From NCBI GenBank assembly GCA_964200185.2, contig CAXNAD020000366.1:1-20979 (forward strand): DNA of 20,979 nt, in the 5' to 3' direction. This stretch comes from Choristocarpus tenellus KU-1152 (lineage: Eukaryota > Phaeophyceae). Under the pieces are notes generated by a model. The model did not search any database. It had not been told where the DNA came from and saw only the letters and a program-made list of their open reading frames with translations. How positions within the stretch are numbered: position 1 is the stretch's first letter; every line of letters starts with the position of its first letter. Positions 10,931-20,951 of this stretch are shown here, piece by piece. The position numbers were made by a program, and so were the translations under genes.

Positions 10931-11400
10931 CATATGACGACGGGTCTGGGACCTTTCAGACTGACGTGAAGGATAATAGGTGATCATAAATTGATAATAA
11001 TATCATGAATGGGCCCGAATCCGATCCCTGAAAGTGGATGGTGACGACCTTGTCTAGGTCGTGTGGATTGGACCGCTGTGAGAGGACAGGAACAGGATCA
11101 AGGTGAAGTGGAGAGTGAGATAAGTCGAGATGGAAGGTCAGGGAACAGTGCACGTACCTGCACGAACAAGGTGTGCACAGGCAACCTCCCCCACAAACGA
11201 CACAGGAGACAGATCTGGCTCAAGTCTGACGGTTGAGTTGGAACAGTTGGCAACCAACCAATGAAAGTCACTCATGATGAGCTGAAAGAAGAATCATAAA
11301 AGATATATCAAACACGCCATAGTCACTCAAAACGATGTGAGATAAGAGACAAAGAATTCATGGAGATTTTAAGCAGAACTGAAATCAAGGTTCATGGTGG

Positions 11401-11468
11401 TTCTGACAAGAGGTGGGACCAAGAGTCCAAGCCATACAGATTCCGACAAGACCTGGATGAAGAGTCCA
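11401..11468 (+). repeat. Degenerate direct repeat, two units about 40 bp apart
   Basis: Unit one starts TTCTGACAAGAGGTGGGACC and ends AAGAGTCCA. Unit two at 11441 starts TTCCGACAAGACCTGGATG and ends AAGAGTCCA. The shared parts are TTCyGACAAGA and AAGAGTCCA with the middle diverged. No coding frame spans them convincingly. Confidence 0.6.
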
Positions 11469-11520
11469 TCGATGATGATCAGATCAGTGAGTCAAGATGA
11501 GGATTTTTGGTAGGACTCTC

Positions 11521-11727
11521 AACCAGAGATGTGCCACTCTACGTGTCTGCTGACTGCCTCCTCGGTAGACAGGGGTTTACTAATGTTCTAACATCCTCCG
11601 GCTCGGAAATCGGGAAGACGGTTGATGGAACACCCAATCTGAGATATGCCACTAGAGGTCTCTCAGACTCGATAAACCGAAAGAACCTCATTCAGCGACA
11701 CGTTCAACCTGAGATATGTCACTAGAG
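11521..11727 (+). repeat. Dispersed direct repeat AAYCTGAGATATGYCACTAGAG
   Basis: Two copies at 11636–11657 and 11706–11727 agree at 20 of 22 positions and lie exactly 70 bp apart. A weaker third copy starts at 11521 (AACCAGAGATGTGCCACTCT). An open frame across the region reads the copies in different frames, so the repetition is not at the protein level. Confidence 0.65.
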
Positions 11728-11759
11728 TTTTCCCTCACACCTACTCTCCACAATAATAC

Positions 11760-12130
11760 TGACGTGGAAAATGTTTAGAGGGCAAAATTATAAGAATAAT
11801 ATTGCTGATAATACATAATAGTAAGAAAAAAATGTAACTCCAAGAAACAAAAAAGAACAAACAATAACAATACAGTAACAAAAAGAAGAAAAAAGAGAAG
11901 AGACAAAGATCGAGAACATAGGACAAAGAACTCTTACAAATATAGTAACAGTAACGACAGTAAGGATGAAAGAAAATTGAGTGAAAAAAGAAAGAAAAGA
12001 GAAAAAGTTGGGATAGAACACGGAGAAAAAAAACACTGTCAACCAAAAAGTAACAGAAGGGAAAGAGAAGAAAAGAAACAAATAATGGATGAAAGAAATT
12101 TTGATCTCAAAAAGACTCTCGAACGAGAAC
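11760..12130 (+). other. Purine-rich, T-poor non-coding block
   Basis: The + strand is very rich in A and G with few pyrimidines (for example AAAAAGAAGAAAAAAGAGAAGA). The long - strand open frames here translate to Phe/Leu/Ser-only protein, which is a composition artefact rather than a gene. It has the opposite skew to 10540–10930. Confidence 0.6.
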
Positions 12131-12360
12131 ACAGGATTCGGTGCATTGAAATCTGACACAGCGAAGGAATCTGTGGGGATAAGAACGGATACTCAGATAA
12201 TGAACCTGGTGGAATGTCCACGTCATACACAACCATACAACAGACATTCAGCCTTGCTCCAGAAAATTTTAGGGTCAAGTGATACGCTTGAAGTCTTTAA
12301 CGGTTTTGAATGTACCTTTCATCACGTTTTTTTTCATGAACCAGACAGACTAGGGAGGTG

Positions 12361-12440
12361 CCTAACCCCAACCCCAACCCTAACCCTAACAACAAAAATA
12401 GCCATAACCATAACCATAATAACCATAACCATAACCATAA
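12361..12440 (+). repeat. Degenerate telomere-like array, CCCTAA grading into CCATAA
   Basis: It begins CCTAACCCCAACCCCAACCC, passes through CCCTAACCCTAAC, and after a short interruption continues as six CCATAA-type hexamers in two groups of three. The orientation is the same as the array at 531. A degenerate interstitial telomeric sequence is the simplest reading. Confidence 0.75.
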
Positions 12441-13413
12441 TACAAAGTTTAACCCTACACCCTACAAATCGTCAGGGAGAGTACCTCCTAGTCTGACAAC
12501 TTAAAAACGCCACGGTGAAAGGTATAACGTACTCCATCGATCGAGAACATAACAGATTTTAACTCCCAACCATACAAAACAAGTGACAATCCTGTATTGA
12601 ATTCATAAAAACTCACCCTTTCGATTTTCTAATATTTCGCTTGGAATAACGAATACAGACTACAAAATAGAAACACATACTACCACAACAGGCAGCCTGA
12701 AGGGAGTAAGAGCGGTACGATGATAGCTTTAAATATTCGCTGCCATACGTCCAGGTGTAGGTGGTACGATACATAGTAATGCCTTGCACCTAAGTGAACT
12801 GTCCATCATACCCAACCATATCACTGCTGGAGTCTGTCATCAAGGAAGCAGATCGCTATCGTCATTACTGATCCTTATCGAACAAATGGTGCTTGTCCTG
12901 GGTAATGTTTGGCGGACGGCAAACCCATATCCTTGTAAGAAGACATTCACTGGCTTGTGAGTATATTGGCATGGTGTGTACACTAATGAAGACTACTACC
13001 TCCTTGTAGAGCTACCACATCCTTGTAGACCTCTACATAAAATATTTTCAGCCCTGATCAATTCTTTTATCACGTAACACTACCCCCATTTGTATTTGTA
13101 TTCTTGTAATGAAAACGTAGAGAAAGGCAAACAACGTGGAAATAAGATGGGATTCCTACACACCACCCTACTTAATATGATCATAGAACTCTTTCGCACT
13201 TTTTTTTGCTATGGACAGGTCTGCTATTAGAACGTATATATTATTTATGCTCTCTAACAGTTTGCAGATGTGTCAGGGGAAAAACCAATGAAAAGTCAAT
13301 CAAATATCATAGCGACTCCTGAAAAAGTAAAAGTTGTCGAAAATGTTAAAGACACCTTATTATCATATATTGTTTTCTATTTTACTACCAGCTATGCTAC
13401 ACCACTCCCCTGC
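12441..13413. other. Intergenic DNA without supported features
   Basis: AT-rich sequence with short open frames only. I see no RNA gene, no MITE copy and no coding segment that I can support. Confidence 0.4.
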
Positions 13414-13470
13414 TATGCCTCCAACCTAGCTTCGCCCTACACCACAGGGCGAGGAGCTAGGGAAGCATAC
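13414..13470. other. Long imperfect hairpin
   Basis: The left arm CTATGCCTCCAACCTAGCTT followed by CGCCCT pairs with a right arm that starts AGGGCG and ends AGCTAGGGAAGCATA, with small internal loops. The loop is about six bases (ACACCA). The structure could act as DNA cruciform or RNA stem-loop. Its function is unknown. Confidence 0.5.
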
Positions 13471-13720
13471 CAATAATCTGACAGGTTCCTCCTTGCCCAT
13501 CTCCCTGGTGGTTCTGTTGAATCTATTGCTCTTTTAACGAGAAAAACATGTGGTAGAAAATAGCAAATCTGAAAAGGACAGGTAAGAAAGTTCTATATTT
13601 GCGTATTTCTTTTTATCATTTCTTTATGTCTCTACTATTTTTTTCCAACCATTTTTTATGGTTTCATTTCTTTTTACAGCCAGCGATCTTGGCCACATGC
13701 TTGCACTGCATGCATGCACA

Positions 13721-13751
13721 CTCAAGTGCTCTGGTGGTAGAGCATCTTGAG
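13721..13751. other. Compact hairpin CTCAAG..GCTCT(ggtggt)AGAGC..CTTGAG
   Basis: A stem of 6 bp (CTCAAG/CTTGAG) and one of 5 bp (GCTCT/AGAGC), separated by a one-versus-two-base bulge, close on the loop GGTGGT. Just upstream is the 12-bp palindrome TGCATGCATGCA. The inner part resembles a tRNA D-arm, but no other tRNA parts are present. Confidence 0.55.
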
Positions 13752-15073
13752 AGAGACAAGAGGGACAAAATAGGCATCTTGCAGACACAGACAGATCATA
13801 CTTTCATACACACGTCAATGTAAACCAAACCATGCATCGATTTATATTATCCCCCCAACCCTCAACCTCATCTGCTCCAACCTCTCTCAGTCTGGTTGAA
13901 CATCACGCTGCTAATGGTGGTCATTTGTGGCATCACACTCCTTTCAATCAAAGGGGTTCACGATAAAGTATAGGAAGTGGGGTATCGTGAGGCTCCTTAC
14001 GACTCTCCTCACAACTCTGCCAACCCAAGCTAAGGATGTCAACCACTGTCTCTAGTTTTCTTCATGGAGTTGATAATAGAGGAACCATTCAACAATGACC
14101 TGAACATCCTGTGCTCTGGCTATGTCTTTGTGATGACTAGTACAATATCGGAATTGTTCGTAACATGATATGTCTCACTGCTTATGAAGTGCAAATTGTG
14201 TAGCCCTATTGGGTGAGCGTGATGTGTAGGCCGTTCCATTGGTCTGTAAATTGTGTTATCTTTCTCAAACGTGGTCCTCACATACGCGCCACCTCTCGAT
14301 CTCTCACGATTCTTGATTTTTCATTCTTGGGTAGGCGTTTTACCAAATTTGATTAGAGTGGTGTTGTTATTGTGTGTGCCACTTCATAGATTATTTTGTA
14401 TACTTACTCAAGGTGCCCATTGCAGTCCTGATAAACTGCAGAAAAAGGAATGAGTGTACTCCAATGATCTTGGGATATCTTTCGCCGAAGAAGTAGGGCT
14501 TCCCGGTATAACAAGTACTCTTCCCAAACCATGTGATTTGATTTTTGCTGCCTGGTATGCTCTTCTCTGCTGTCATAGGGTGTCTACTCCAGGAATATAT
14601 GGGAGGAGTTTTGGTGGGGAGGTTGATTAGAGATGGATGTAGTAGATTCATGCTCTCATATGTTAGGGTTTGATTGTTGGCACCGGTTGCGACACTGTGT
14701 CCCACCCAACACATCAGTTATATATCTTTTTGAAAGTGCATGTGTTGTGGAGGACACAGTCATCTCACGAATAGACTACCCAGCAATTGGGAAGGAGTCA
14801 TTCTTGAGGTAGATCAGGGCTCGAGGGTACATCAGAAGCACTACCTATCATCAACAGAATGCATACACTATCATTGTCAACTTCTACCAGTTTGAGCTTG
14901 ATTATCAATTTGTACTATTAATACTTTGTACCTACAGTTGATCGAAATGTTTCTAAGCAAATCAGATCTCAACCGTTAGTTCTTTAGGTTGAAAACACTA
15001 CCCTGGAGCCAAAGTGAACGAGTGTTTCCAAGGTTTTGGTCATTTTGCATTAAACGTACATTCTTCAATCTTC
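13752..15073. other. Intergenic DNA without supported genes
   Basis: A - strand open frame of 107 codons at 14391–14714 begins with ATG, but its composition is unremarkable, it has no recognisable domain and no supporting splice context. I leave it as unlikely. Nothing else stands out. Confidence 0.35.
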
Positions 15074-15333
15074 GAGTAAAGGTATCTTAGAGGGTACGAC
15101 CGCGTCCAAATGGGGGTCAAAATCCAACGTTGCGATTTTGATGTAATTTTGGCTATTGTGTTTGTTAGGAAGTGCCAATATCCTTGCTCCTGATACACCT
15201 TTTCATAACGTATACATTATAACCTATTCCAAAACATTATGGAGTAGGAAAATATAATAAAGAAACCCGTGAGTAGTCAAGCCCCAAACGGACAAACAGG
15301 GCAAAACTCGTACCCTCCAAGATACTTTCACTC
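15074..15333 (+). mobile_element. MITE copy 3 (260 bp)
   Basis: Same family and orientation as copy 1. The terminal repeats agree at about 20 of 23 positions and continue three bases further inward (TACGA/TCGTA). The interior is the fullest of the three copies, with an inner arm pair ACCTATTCC and GGAGTAGG around ACATTAT. Flanks are CTTC and TTTG, so no target duplication is preserved. It has no coding capacity. Confidence 0.88.
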
Positions 15334-17244
15334 TTTGCAATTCAACTTTCAACTCCTTAATGCAATCAACCTGTGTACTTTCTACAACAAAAGGCTGTGG
15401 ATGATTGCTATATTGATCAACAACTCGACATCATCAGCAACACATGCTAATATCAATACTACACCTACCGAACAATTCGACAATTCAACATCCTCACACG
15501 AAAAAACTGTCTAACCACAATTTCAACGTGCTTCCAACCAAATATTCGACCTTGAAAAAGAAATGAAGTCAAGTCAAGAGTCAAGCTAACCGAGAGGTAG
15601 GCAGGGTTGGATAATTGGGGTCTCGAGAAAGGGCGAGAAGATGTCATTTTGTACAATTGCAGAAGGAGCCTTTGCTGAATTGTGGTGTCGATTATCGAGT
15701 TTGTGTACACTATTGTATACCTAAGGTAATGGAATAGAATGTATTGCACAGGATAAGAAATGTGACCTAGAAAGTAAAAAGGTCCAAACCTGCCTACCTC
15801 TCAATTGATTGGGCTCTCAACCACTTCATAATACAGTCACGGGGCAGCAAAGTTCTGTTCAACAGTCAATAATTGTAGAACTCGCCGTGTTGATCAATAT
15901 CTCGTTCAAAACCACCAAAATGACACCGTTCGTTCTCAACTTCAATGTTGCTCACTCCCTCACACCGTACCCATTTTCTCCAGCTTCCATAACTAAGGGA
16001 GTATTCATATTGATGTTCTCTATTTCCTGTATGGTCTGACTAAGGTATAATATATAATACGAGGGGATTGAAGCAACAACGTAGAAATAGTGAGGCGTTC
16101 TGTTAGTCTCCGATTTTATGCTAATAAACGAAGTACTGCAGGTGTTACTTGGTCACCCCCAAGGAAATGAAGAGTGCATATACGTATGTGTGTATGAAAC
16201 CTTTGTTTGTAGTTGTTTTGCATTTAAATTTACGAATGGGGTAGGGAGAGCTCTCTACCCACTTGAGTACATTGATTCTTTGTGGGATCAATACGTATGT
16301 ACGTACCATGTGTATATTTAGTGAGAGATTGTCTGAGAGTATAATAAGCACATCCACAAAATCAAACAGCGCTTATGTCCACCCCCCGAAAGGTATTTCA
16401 TTGCAAATCAAAATATGCTTCACTCTGCTTCACAACAACAACATACAAGGGTGTGTAATAGCATAAGCTGCCCTATACGTTACAAGATTCGTTCGACTGG
16501 TTCCTATTGCTATTATCAAATTAAGTTGAGGTTGGCATGTGTTTTTTACATGCCTTTTCAACAAGATATATGCTGTCTAGGTTGAGACATAGACAGAATT
16601 GCAATTATCGAAACATACTTCTCTTCTGTATGGATGCAGATTTCTTACTGCTGCTATTTAGTATTATGTTGTTCATGAGATCCGGGTTGATTGTGTCGTT
16701 GTTGATATTTACTACGGAAACGTGTAGCAATAGATAGAAATTGTCTTCTACAAAAGAGGTGCAGAAAACTTGTTCCATTTCTTGCGAACACGTGGAAGGA
16801 AGGTTTCTAACCAGAAGAAAATCGAAAGGGGGGCCAGAGTGAGTTACGAGCATTTTATCGTCGTTGTTTTGGAACAGTAGAAGGACGGATGTTCATTGTG
16901 TTGATGGCGCAAGTGGTTAGAGTTAGCAGAGTATATACATACTTCTATATATATACTTGAGTAGACAACAAGGAGGAATATGAGGAAGCAGACGATCATA
17001 ATAGTAGCACAGAGGTGTCCTGAAGCGCGGTCGTAGTAGTTTAAGAACGTCCTATCTCGTCTTTCGGTCTCATTTGTGAACAAGTCTCGACTCGTGTGGG
17101 ATATAGGCACTTGATCGATTGGTTCTTGACAAATCAAATTGAAGTACTGTTTCGTTGTGTGTTCATAGAGCTCTAGAGCTGAGAAGACAAAATGGAGTAA
17201 ATCCCCCCCCATCTTTAGGATATCTTTCGCCCCTTTCATTTCAG
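15334..17244. other. Intergenic DNA without firmly supported genes
   Basis: Many short open frames on both strands. A - strand frame of 141 codons (16844–17269) contains one hydrophobic stretch (IMIVCFLIFLLVVYSSIYI) that would make a membrane segment, but nothing else supports it. It overlaps the start of the + strand candidate gene at 17245, so at most one is likely real. Confidence 0.35.
16239..16260. other. Inverted repeat with GAGAGCTCTC core
   Basis: GGGTAGGGAGAG is followed directly by CTCTCTACCC. The 10-bp core GAGAGCTCTC is perfectly palindromic and the arms extend to GGGTA/TACCC past a two-base bulge. Purpose unknown. Confidence 0.5.
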
Positions 17245-18386
17245 GTAGGTCAGGGAGATAGAAAAACAATAGAAATTATTACGTGGTTGATATTATCATT
17301 CAACTGTACTATCAACAAGGAAGTCCCAATCAGCCCATTTACATCGTCACATTGGGACCACCACACTTTACTGGTCTGTGGACACGACCTCCATGGAATT
17401 TGTGACACCGTGGATCTGGATTTGAAGTACGAGATGAAGATGCTATGCTTTAGTTATAACACTCCTGAGGAGAAGGGTGACAAGGGCACCAGTCATGATG
17501 AGTCTGTTGTTGTGTCAAGGATTTCTCTTCCTCCAACTGGAAATAGCCTTGATGTCGACAAGTTACAGCCGTCCAACAGGTAAGCTTTGCAGGAAAGTGT
17601 CACCAACATGGTTGAGAGTAGTGCATTATCTAGCATGGCAAATCTCAAGGGAAAGCGTAAGGACAAGATATCGTATGTTGTTGCCGATAAATGGAGACAG
17701 CAATCTTTGGCACAGGGAGGTGAAGTGATAGATTGCCAGATGCGCACAACATGAAACATGACAGTGTAGCTGACTGATATAGTGTTGGTAAACAATGAGC
17801 ACAATGAGTTCACGAGCTACTTTGAAGTACAATAGAGGAAGTGAGAAAGAGCTTCAGAAGCAGCTTATTGCTCGAGGAAAGAGCAATGAGAATGCAGCTA
17901 GGAAACCAAGGTATCAAGAGTTGAGCTTCTATACCTGCTTTAAATGTGTTGTGGTTCTACTGTCTGCATTACTACATTTTGAGATATTTGTGCCATGCAA
18001 TTGCCGTCCAACTGTGACTATATCCTATGCTCAGATCTACATAACAACGTGCGACAAACCAGTCACTGATCTCTTTTGAGTTCTTCTTGCTGGGGGAGTC
18101 ACAATATCTTAGGGAAGGGTGTCATCAAATATTTCAGGTCTCTATGAAGGCCCTCAAGTATAATTGCTTCTTCTAGCACTCTGGGGGGCAATTTTGGCGA
18201 TGGTGTGGGCGATCGCTCGTCTCTTCTTCTTCAGTCAGCCACAGCTTCCTAAGGGGGGTTACATAGATTTCAGGCATGGGGAACGAGGGTGTCAAACGGA
18301 AGATTGAAAAAGTCCTCCATACTCAAAAGGACCCTAACACAAGAGACCCCCCTCAAAGACAGGGCGACTTTGGATCTGGTGGGTAG
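17245..18386 (+). CDS. Candidate multi-exon gene of unknown function (tentative exons 17245–17579, 17634–17719, 17817–17910, 18177–18202, 18274–18386)
   Basis: I do not recognise this protein. Several short segments read like real protein and end at good splice sites. The first opens after the acceptor TTTCATTTCAG and contains HHTLLVCGHDLHGICDTVDL and SYNTPEEKGDKG before a consensus donor CAG|GTAAGC at 17580. The second (KGKRKDKISYVVADKWRQQS) lies in the same frame past an in-frame TAA, so a 54-nt intron ending CTAG at 17633 is proposed. The third (LKYNRGSEKELQKQLIARGK) ends at CCAAG|GTATCA. A micro-exon and a last exon (GVKRKIEKVLHTQKDPNTRD, stop at 18384) complete a phase-consistent chain. 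Weak points are the acceptor at 17816 and the micro-exon donor. The last exon also reads well in another frame (DRATLDLVGRDVVMGFVEKV) to a stop at 18526–18528. The gene could instead be decayed. Confidence 0.35.
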
Positions 18387-18783
18387 AGATGTGGTCATGG
18401 GATTTGTAGAGAAGGTCAGGAGAGCCAGTCTGATGATGACTCTAGACACATCCTATCACATACAACTAACTACACACACAAAACATTGCAGGGAGAGACA
18501 CAATGTCATACCTGTGTTGAGCACATGATCACAACCCATCAACATGTGGATAACACTTGTTTCGAAAACCACTGCTTTCTTGAGTGGTTACAAGCCATTA
18601 ATATTAAAGAAGTGCAACTTTTGGCATGTCAGGACCCAAATGGGGACATTTTTGTTTGAACTTTACCTAGGGTAAGATTCATGTCCTCTCTTTTTCATCA
18701 TATTGAGTCTATGTCATTGACGAAGGCATGGCTAATGGTTACGAACAAGCATGCCTTAAAAGGGACTACCCACTGTACCTAGT

Positions 18784-18803
18784 GAAAGAGTCAACTCTCT
18801 TTC
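18784..18803. other. Small hairpin GAAAGAG(tcaact)CTCTTTC
   Basis: A perfect 7-bp stem with a 6-base loop. With one or two bulges the arms extend to AGTG/CACT. The arm GTGAAAGAG resembles the outer part of the MITE ends but lacks the rest. Confidence 0.45.
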
Positions 18804-18892
18804 CACCACTTCTACTACCATACACTATAGTTCTTTCCCCTATACAACGATAACATTCTAAACTGTCACTGAGTACATAAACAGTACCAGCT

Positions 18893-18940
18893 ACATACAG
18901 TAGTAGGTCTACCTAAAAAGGTCTATCCTACTATAGTTGT
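18893..18940. other. Imperfect hairpin with AAAA loop
   Basis: The arms TAGTAGGTCTACCT and AGGTCTATCCTACTA pair around a short A-rich loop, and pairing can continue outward with mismatches. It is a weaker structure than those at 13.4 and 13.7 kb. Confidence 0.35.
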
Positions 18941-19742
18941 CCTACAATCAATACAAAAAATCTTACTACCTCTAAGTACTATTAGTACCAATATGTAGGA
19001 TACCTTAAATTGGTGTCGACATTAGACCAACACTCAGCAACCTCATCACTGACTGCTCGGAACTAGTTTGAAGTATACAAAATCCAACCAAAAAGGGAGT
19101 AATACATCCCCAAAAAGTCGTTACTCCTCTTACGTTCAACACCACTACTATGCCCAAACATTACTTCTTCTGGTGATTGTCAATGCACCCTGTGATATCT
19201 CATCCTAAAAAGCAACAAGCAACCTATACTGCCCTTCCCATTCACAGAAGATGGTCGTACCTCTCGTAAGTTCTGATTTGTGTATCCCTCAGAAATTCCA
19301 AACGCTACACTTCATTGCTGCGCACGACAGCGCTGGTCGAGACTGAGAGACGAGTTCAACCGATGCATACATATGGGTGAGGGAGTCAGTGATGTATGTC
19401 GTTGCCCCAATTATTATTGTACCTGAGTATCATATTAACGCGCAAAGAAATATAATCAAGAATGCTTCTCATTTCGGAGCCCTTCACTTGTGTGTCATAT
19501 CCTCACTCAAAGCTTGAAAGGCCACACAGCAGTAGGTGGGCGATGGCCTCTGAGCACCCTTACCACTACAGTCACCACCCTGCCAGAACTACCCCCACCC
19601 TGTGCCACCGTACAGCTTACCCCACTTACCATCCTTTGTCTCCAATTGTCCTCGTACGCAATAGGTTGCGCACGACTTGGCCATAACACCTCGATGTCCT
19701 TGACTTGGAAAGGGTGTCAACCACATGACGACTCGCGTCTGA

Positions 19743-20283
19743 GAAACGGGTACCCCATGCTTCGGCATGATGGTTCACGGTGCTCTCATGCTCGTTCATC
19801 TGATAGTATGGGCGGCATCCATTCAAACAGCTTCAGGGAAGAAAGGAAGCTGGAGAACACAGTATCGGCAGGCCAGGTTTCGACTGTCGCATATGCAGGG
19901 GTCTCAGGAAGCAGGATTGACGCGGTTGTATGACCGAGGGAGGTCTCGGTTTTGGTAAGTAACCAGCCCCGACGAAATACGCATTGTCACACTTTGGAGA
20001 ACACCTCCTGGACTTCCTTCCATAACATTGTGGCATCGTCTTCCAAACATCAGATGCCTTCCCAGGTGGTGAAGCCGTTACGTAATTTTTTTTGAGCCTC
20101 AACCTGCTCACAAAGAGCAACAAGGGTACGCCTCAGGGGCAAGTACATACGAATTGGACCAAGCTGCACTCATCGCACTCAGCTGACAGTCGGAAGTGTA
20201 TGATATTGCTTGCTGCTGTGGATCCACCAGCAGGTGAAGAATTTGTTGTCGATTGGCCTTCAACGAAGAGAGTGTCATCATGA
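19743..20283 (+). CDS. Candidate coding segment, two tentative exons (19743–19954, 20118–20283)
   Basis: The first segment reads MMVHGALMLVHLIVWAASIQ followed by a basic stretch (WRTQYRQARFRLSHMQGSQE). It ends at a consensus donor TTTTG|GTAAGT at 19955. A phase-matched AG at 20116–20117 would join it to NKGTPQGQVHTNWTK and a C-terminal DPPAGEEFVVDWPSTKRV with a stop at 20281–20283. The start is unresolved and the acceptor lacks a clear pyrimidine tract. The HGALM..W pattern recalls the first helix of cytochrome b561-type membrane domains, but the rest does not support that. No firm function. Confidence 0.25.
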
Positions 20284-20608
20284 CGAGTAATTGGACCGAG
20301 TACGTTCGGCAATTTTGCCTTTACCGCTACCTTCTAAGGGGATAGAAGTGTGATTCGAGTTATTGTTGTGACCTATTGTCGATATTCATACTGAGGAAAG
20401 AGAAACTTTACTGTGGGGGACTTATGAGCGACTGTGTTGAGGTTCACCTTGTTGCACCCTTCCGTAACCCCCAAGATACCGCTAATGATGATCGACTGCC
20501 CTTCGACCGGTCACCTACAGCACTGTTAGTCATTACTCAACCGTCACGGATAATAAGGATGGCTTGAAATCGTATTCCTAGGCATTTCATTCACCCGTTG
20601 GTAAAATT

Positions 20609-20812
20609 TTATTCGATACCGAAGATTTTTATCTCCAGGGACAGGATGTGATACTTGCCTCGCCCAAAACTTGCCGTCCTTGTGTCGCTGCCTTGAAATC
20701 CTAAACAGTCAACGGCATTTACCATCTCTAACGACCGAACGTTGAACCCCGGTGTTAAAAGGGACTGCATGAGCTGTGGGAGTTGTCTCAGTCGAACGAA
20801 GTAGTCAAACAT
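20609..20812 (-). CDS. Small - strand open frame, 67 aa, possible exon or small gene
   Basis: An ATG-to-TAA frame reading MFDYFVRLRQLPQLMQSLLT then GFNVRSLEMVNAVDCLGFQG and SFGRGKYHILSLEIK. The composition looks protein-like, but no domain is recognised and no splice partners are proven. It could be an internal exon of a gene extending past the window edge, because the frame before the ATG was not resolved. Confidence 0.25.
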   Translation of the reverse strand: MFDYFVRLRQLPQLMQSLLTPGFNVRSLEMVNAVDCLGFQGSDTRTASFGRGKYHILSLEIKIFGIE

Positions 20813-20938
20813 TGTACCGTCATTTGTGGGTGTGGGGAGTTGGTTGCAGGAACAGTGATTTGGGACTACTACAAGCAGATGTACTTACATGAGGATGTGA
20901 AAACAGTTGGAGCCTGTCTCCATGCCAAACTCGGAAAT

Positions 20939-20951
20939 GGGGGGGGGGGGG
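20939..20951 (+). repeat. 13-base poly(G) run
   Basis: Thirteen consecutive G close to the right edge of the window. It lies in no supported coding segment. Such a run is a likely place for length error in assembly. Confidence 0.85.

Larger units (their letters stand above)
18387..19742. other. Mostly non-coding, with small hairpins
   Basis: Apart from the alternative reading of the last exon of the candidate gene up to 18528, I see no supported coding segment. The stretch 18780–18960 is rich in short CTAC/GTAG and TACTA motifs that form several imperfect hairpins. Confidence 0.35.

Noticed and set aside
11741-12159. Long - strand open frames of about 100–120 codons, very Phe-rich
   Set aside because: They are the complement of a purine-rich tract and translate to almost only Phe, Leu, Ser and Tyr; this is composition, not coding.
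13715-13790. tRNA-like D-arm (GCTCTGGTGGTAGAGC)
   Set aside because: There is no T-arm GGTTCRA motif at the expected distance and no acceptor stem pairing, so it is reported only as a hairpin.
14391-14714. 107-codon - strand open frame
   Set aside because: No domain, no splice context and ordinary composition; kept only as a remark.
18625-18660. CCCAAATGGGG segment resembling the MITE interior
   Set aside because: The similarity is short and not collinear with the element.
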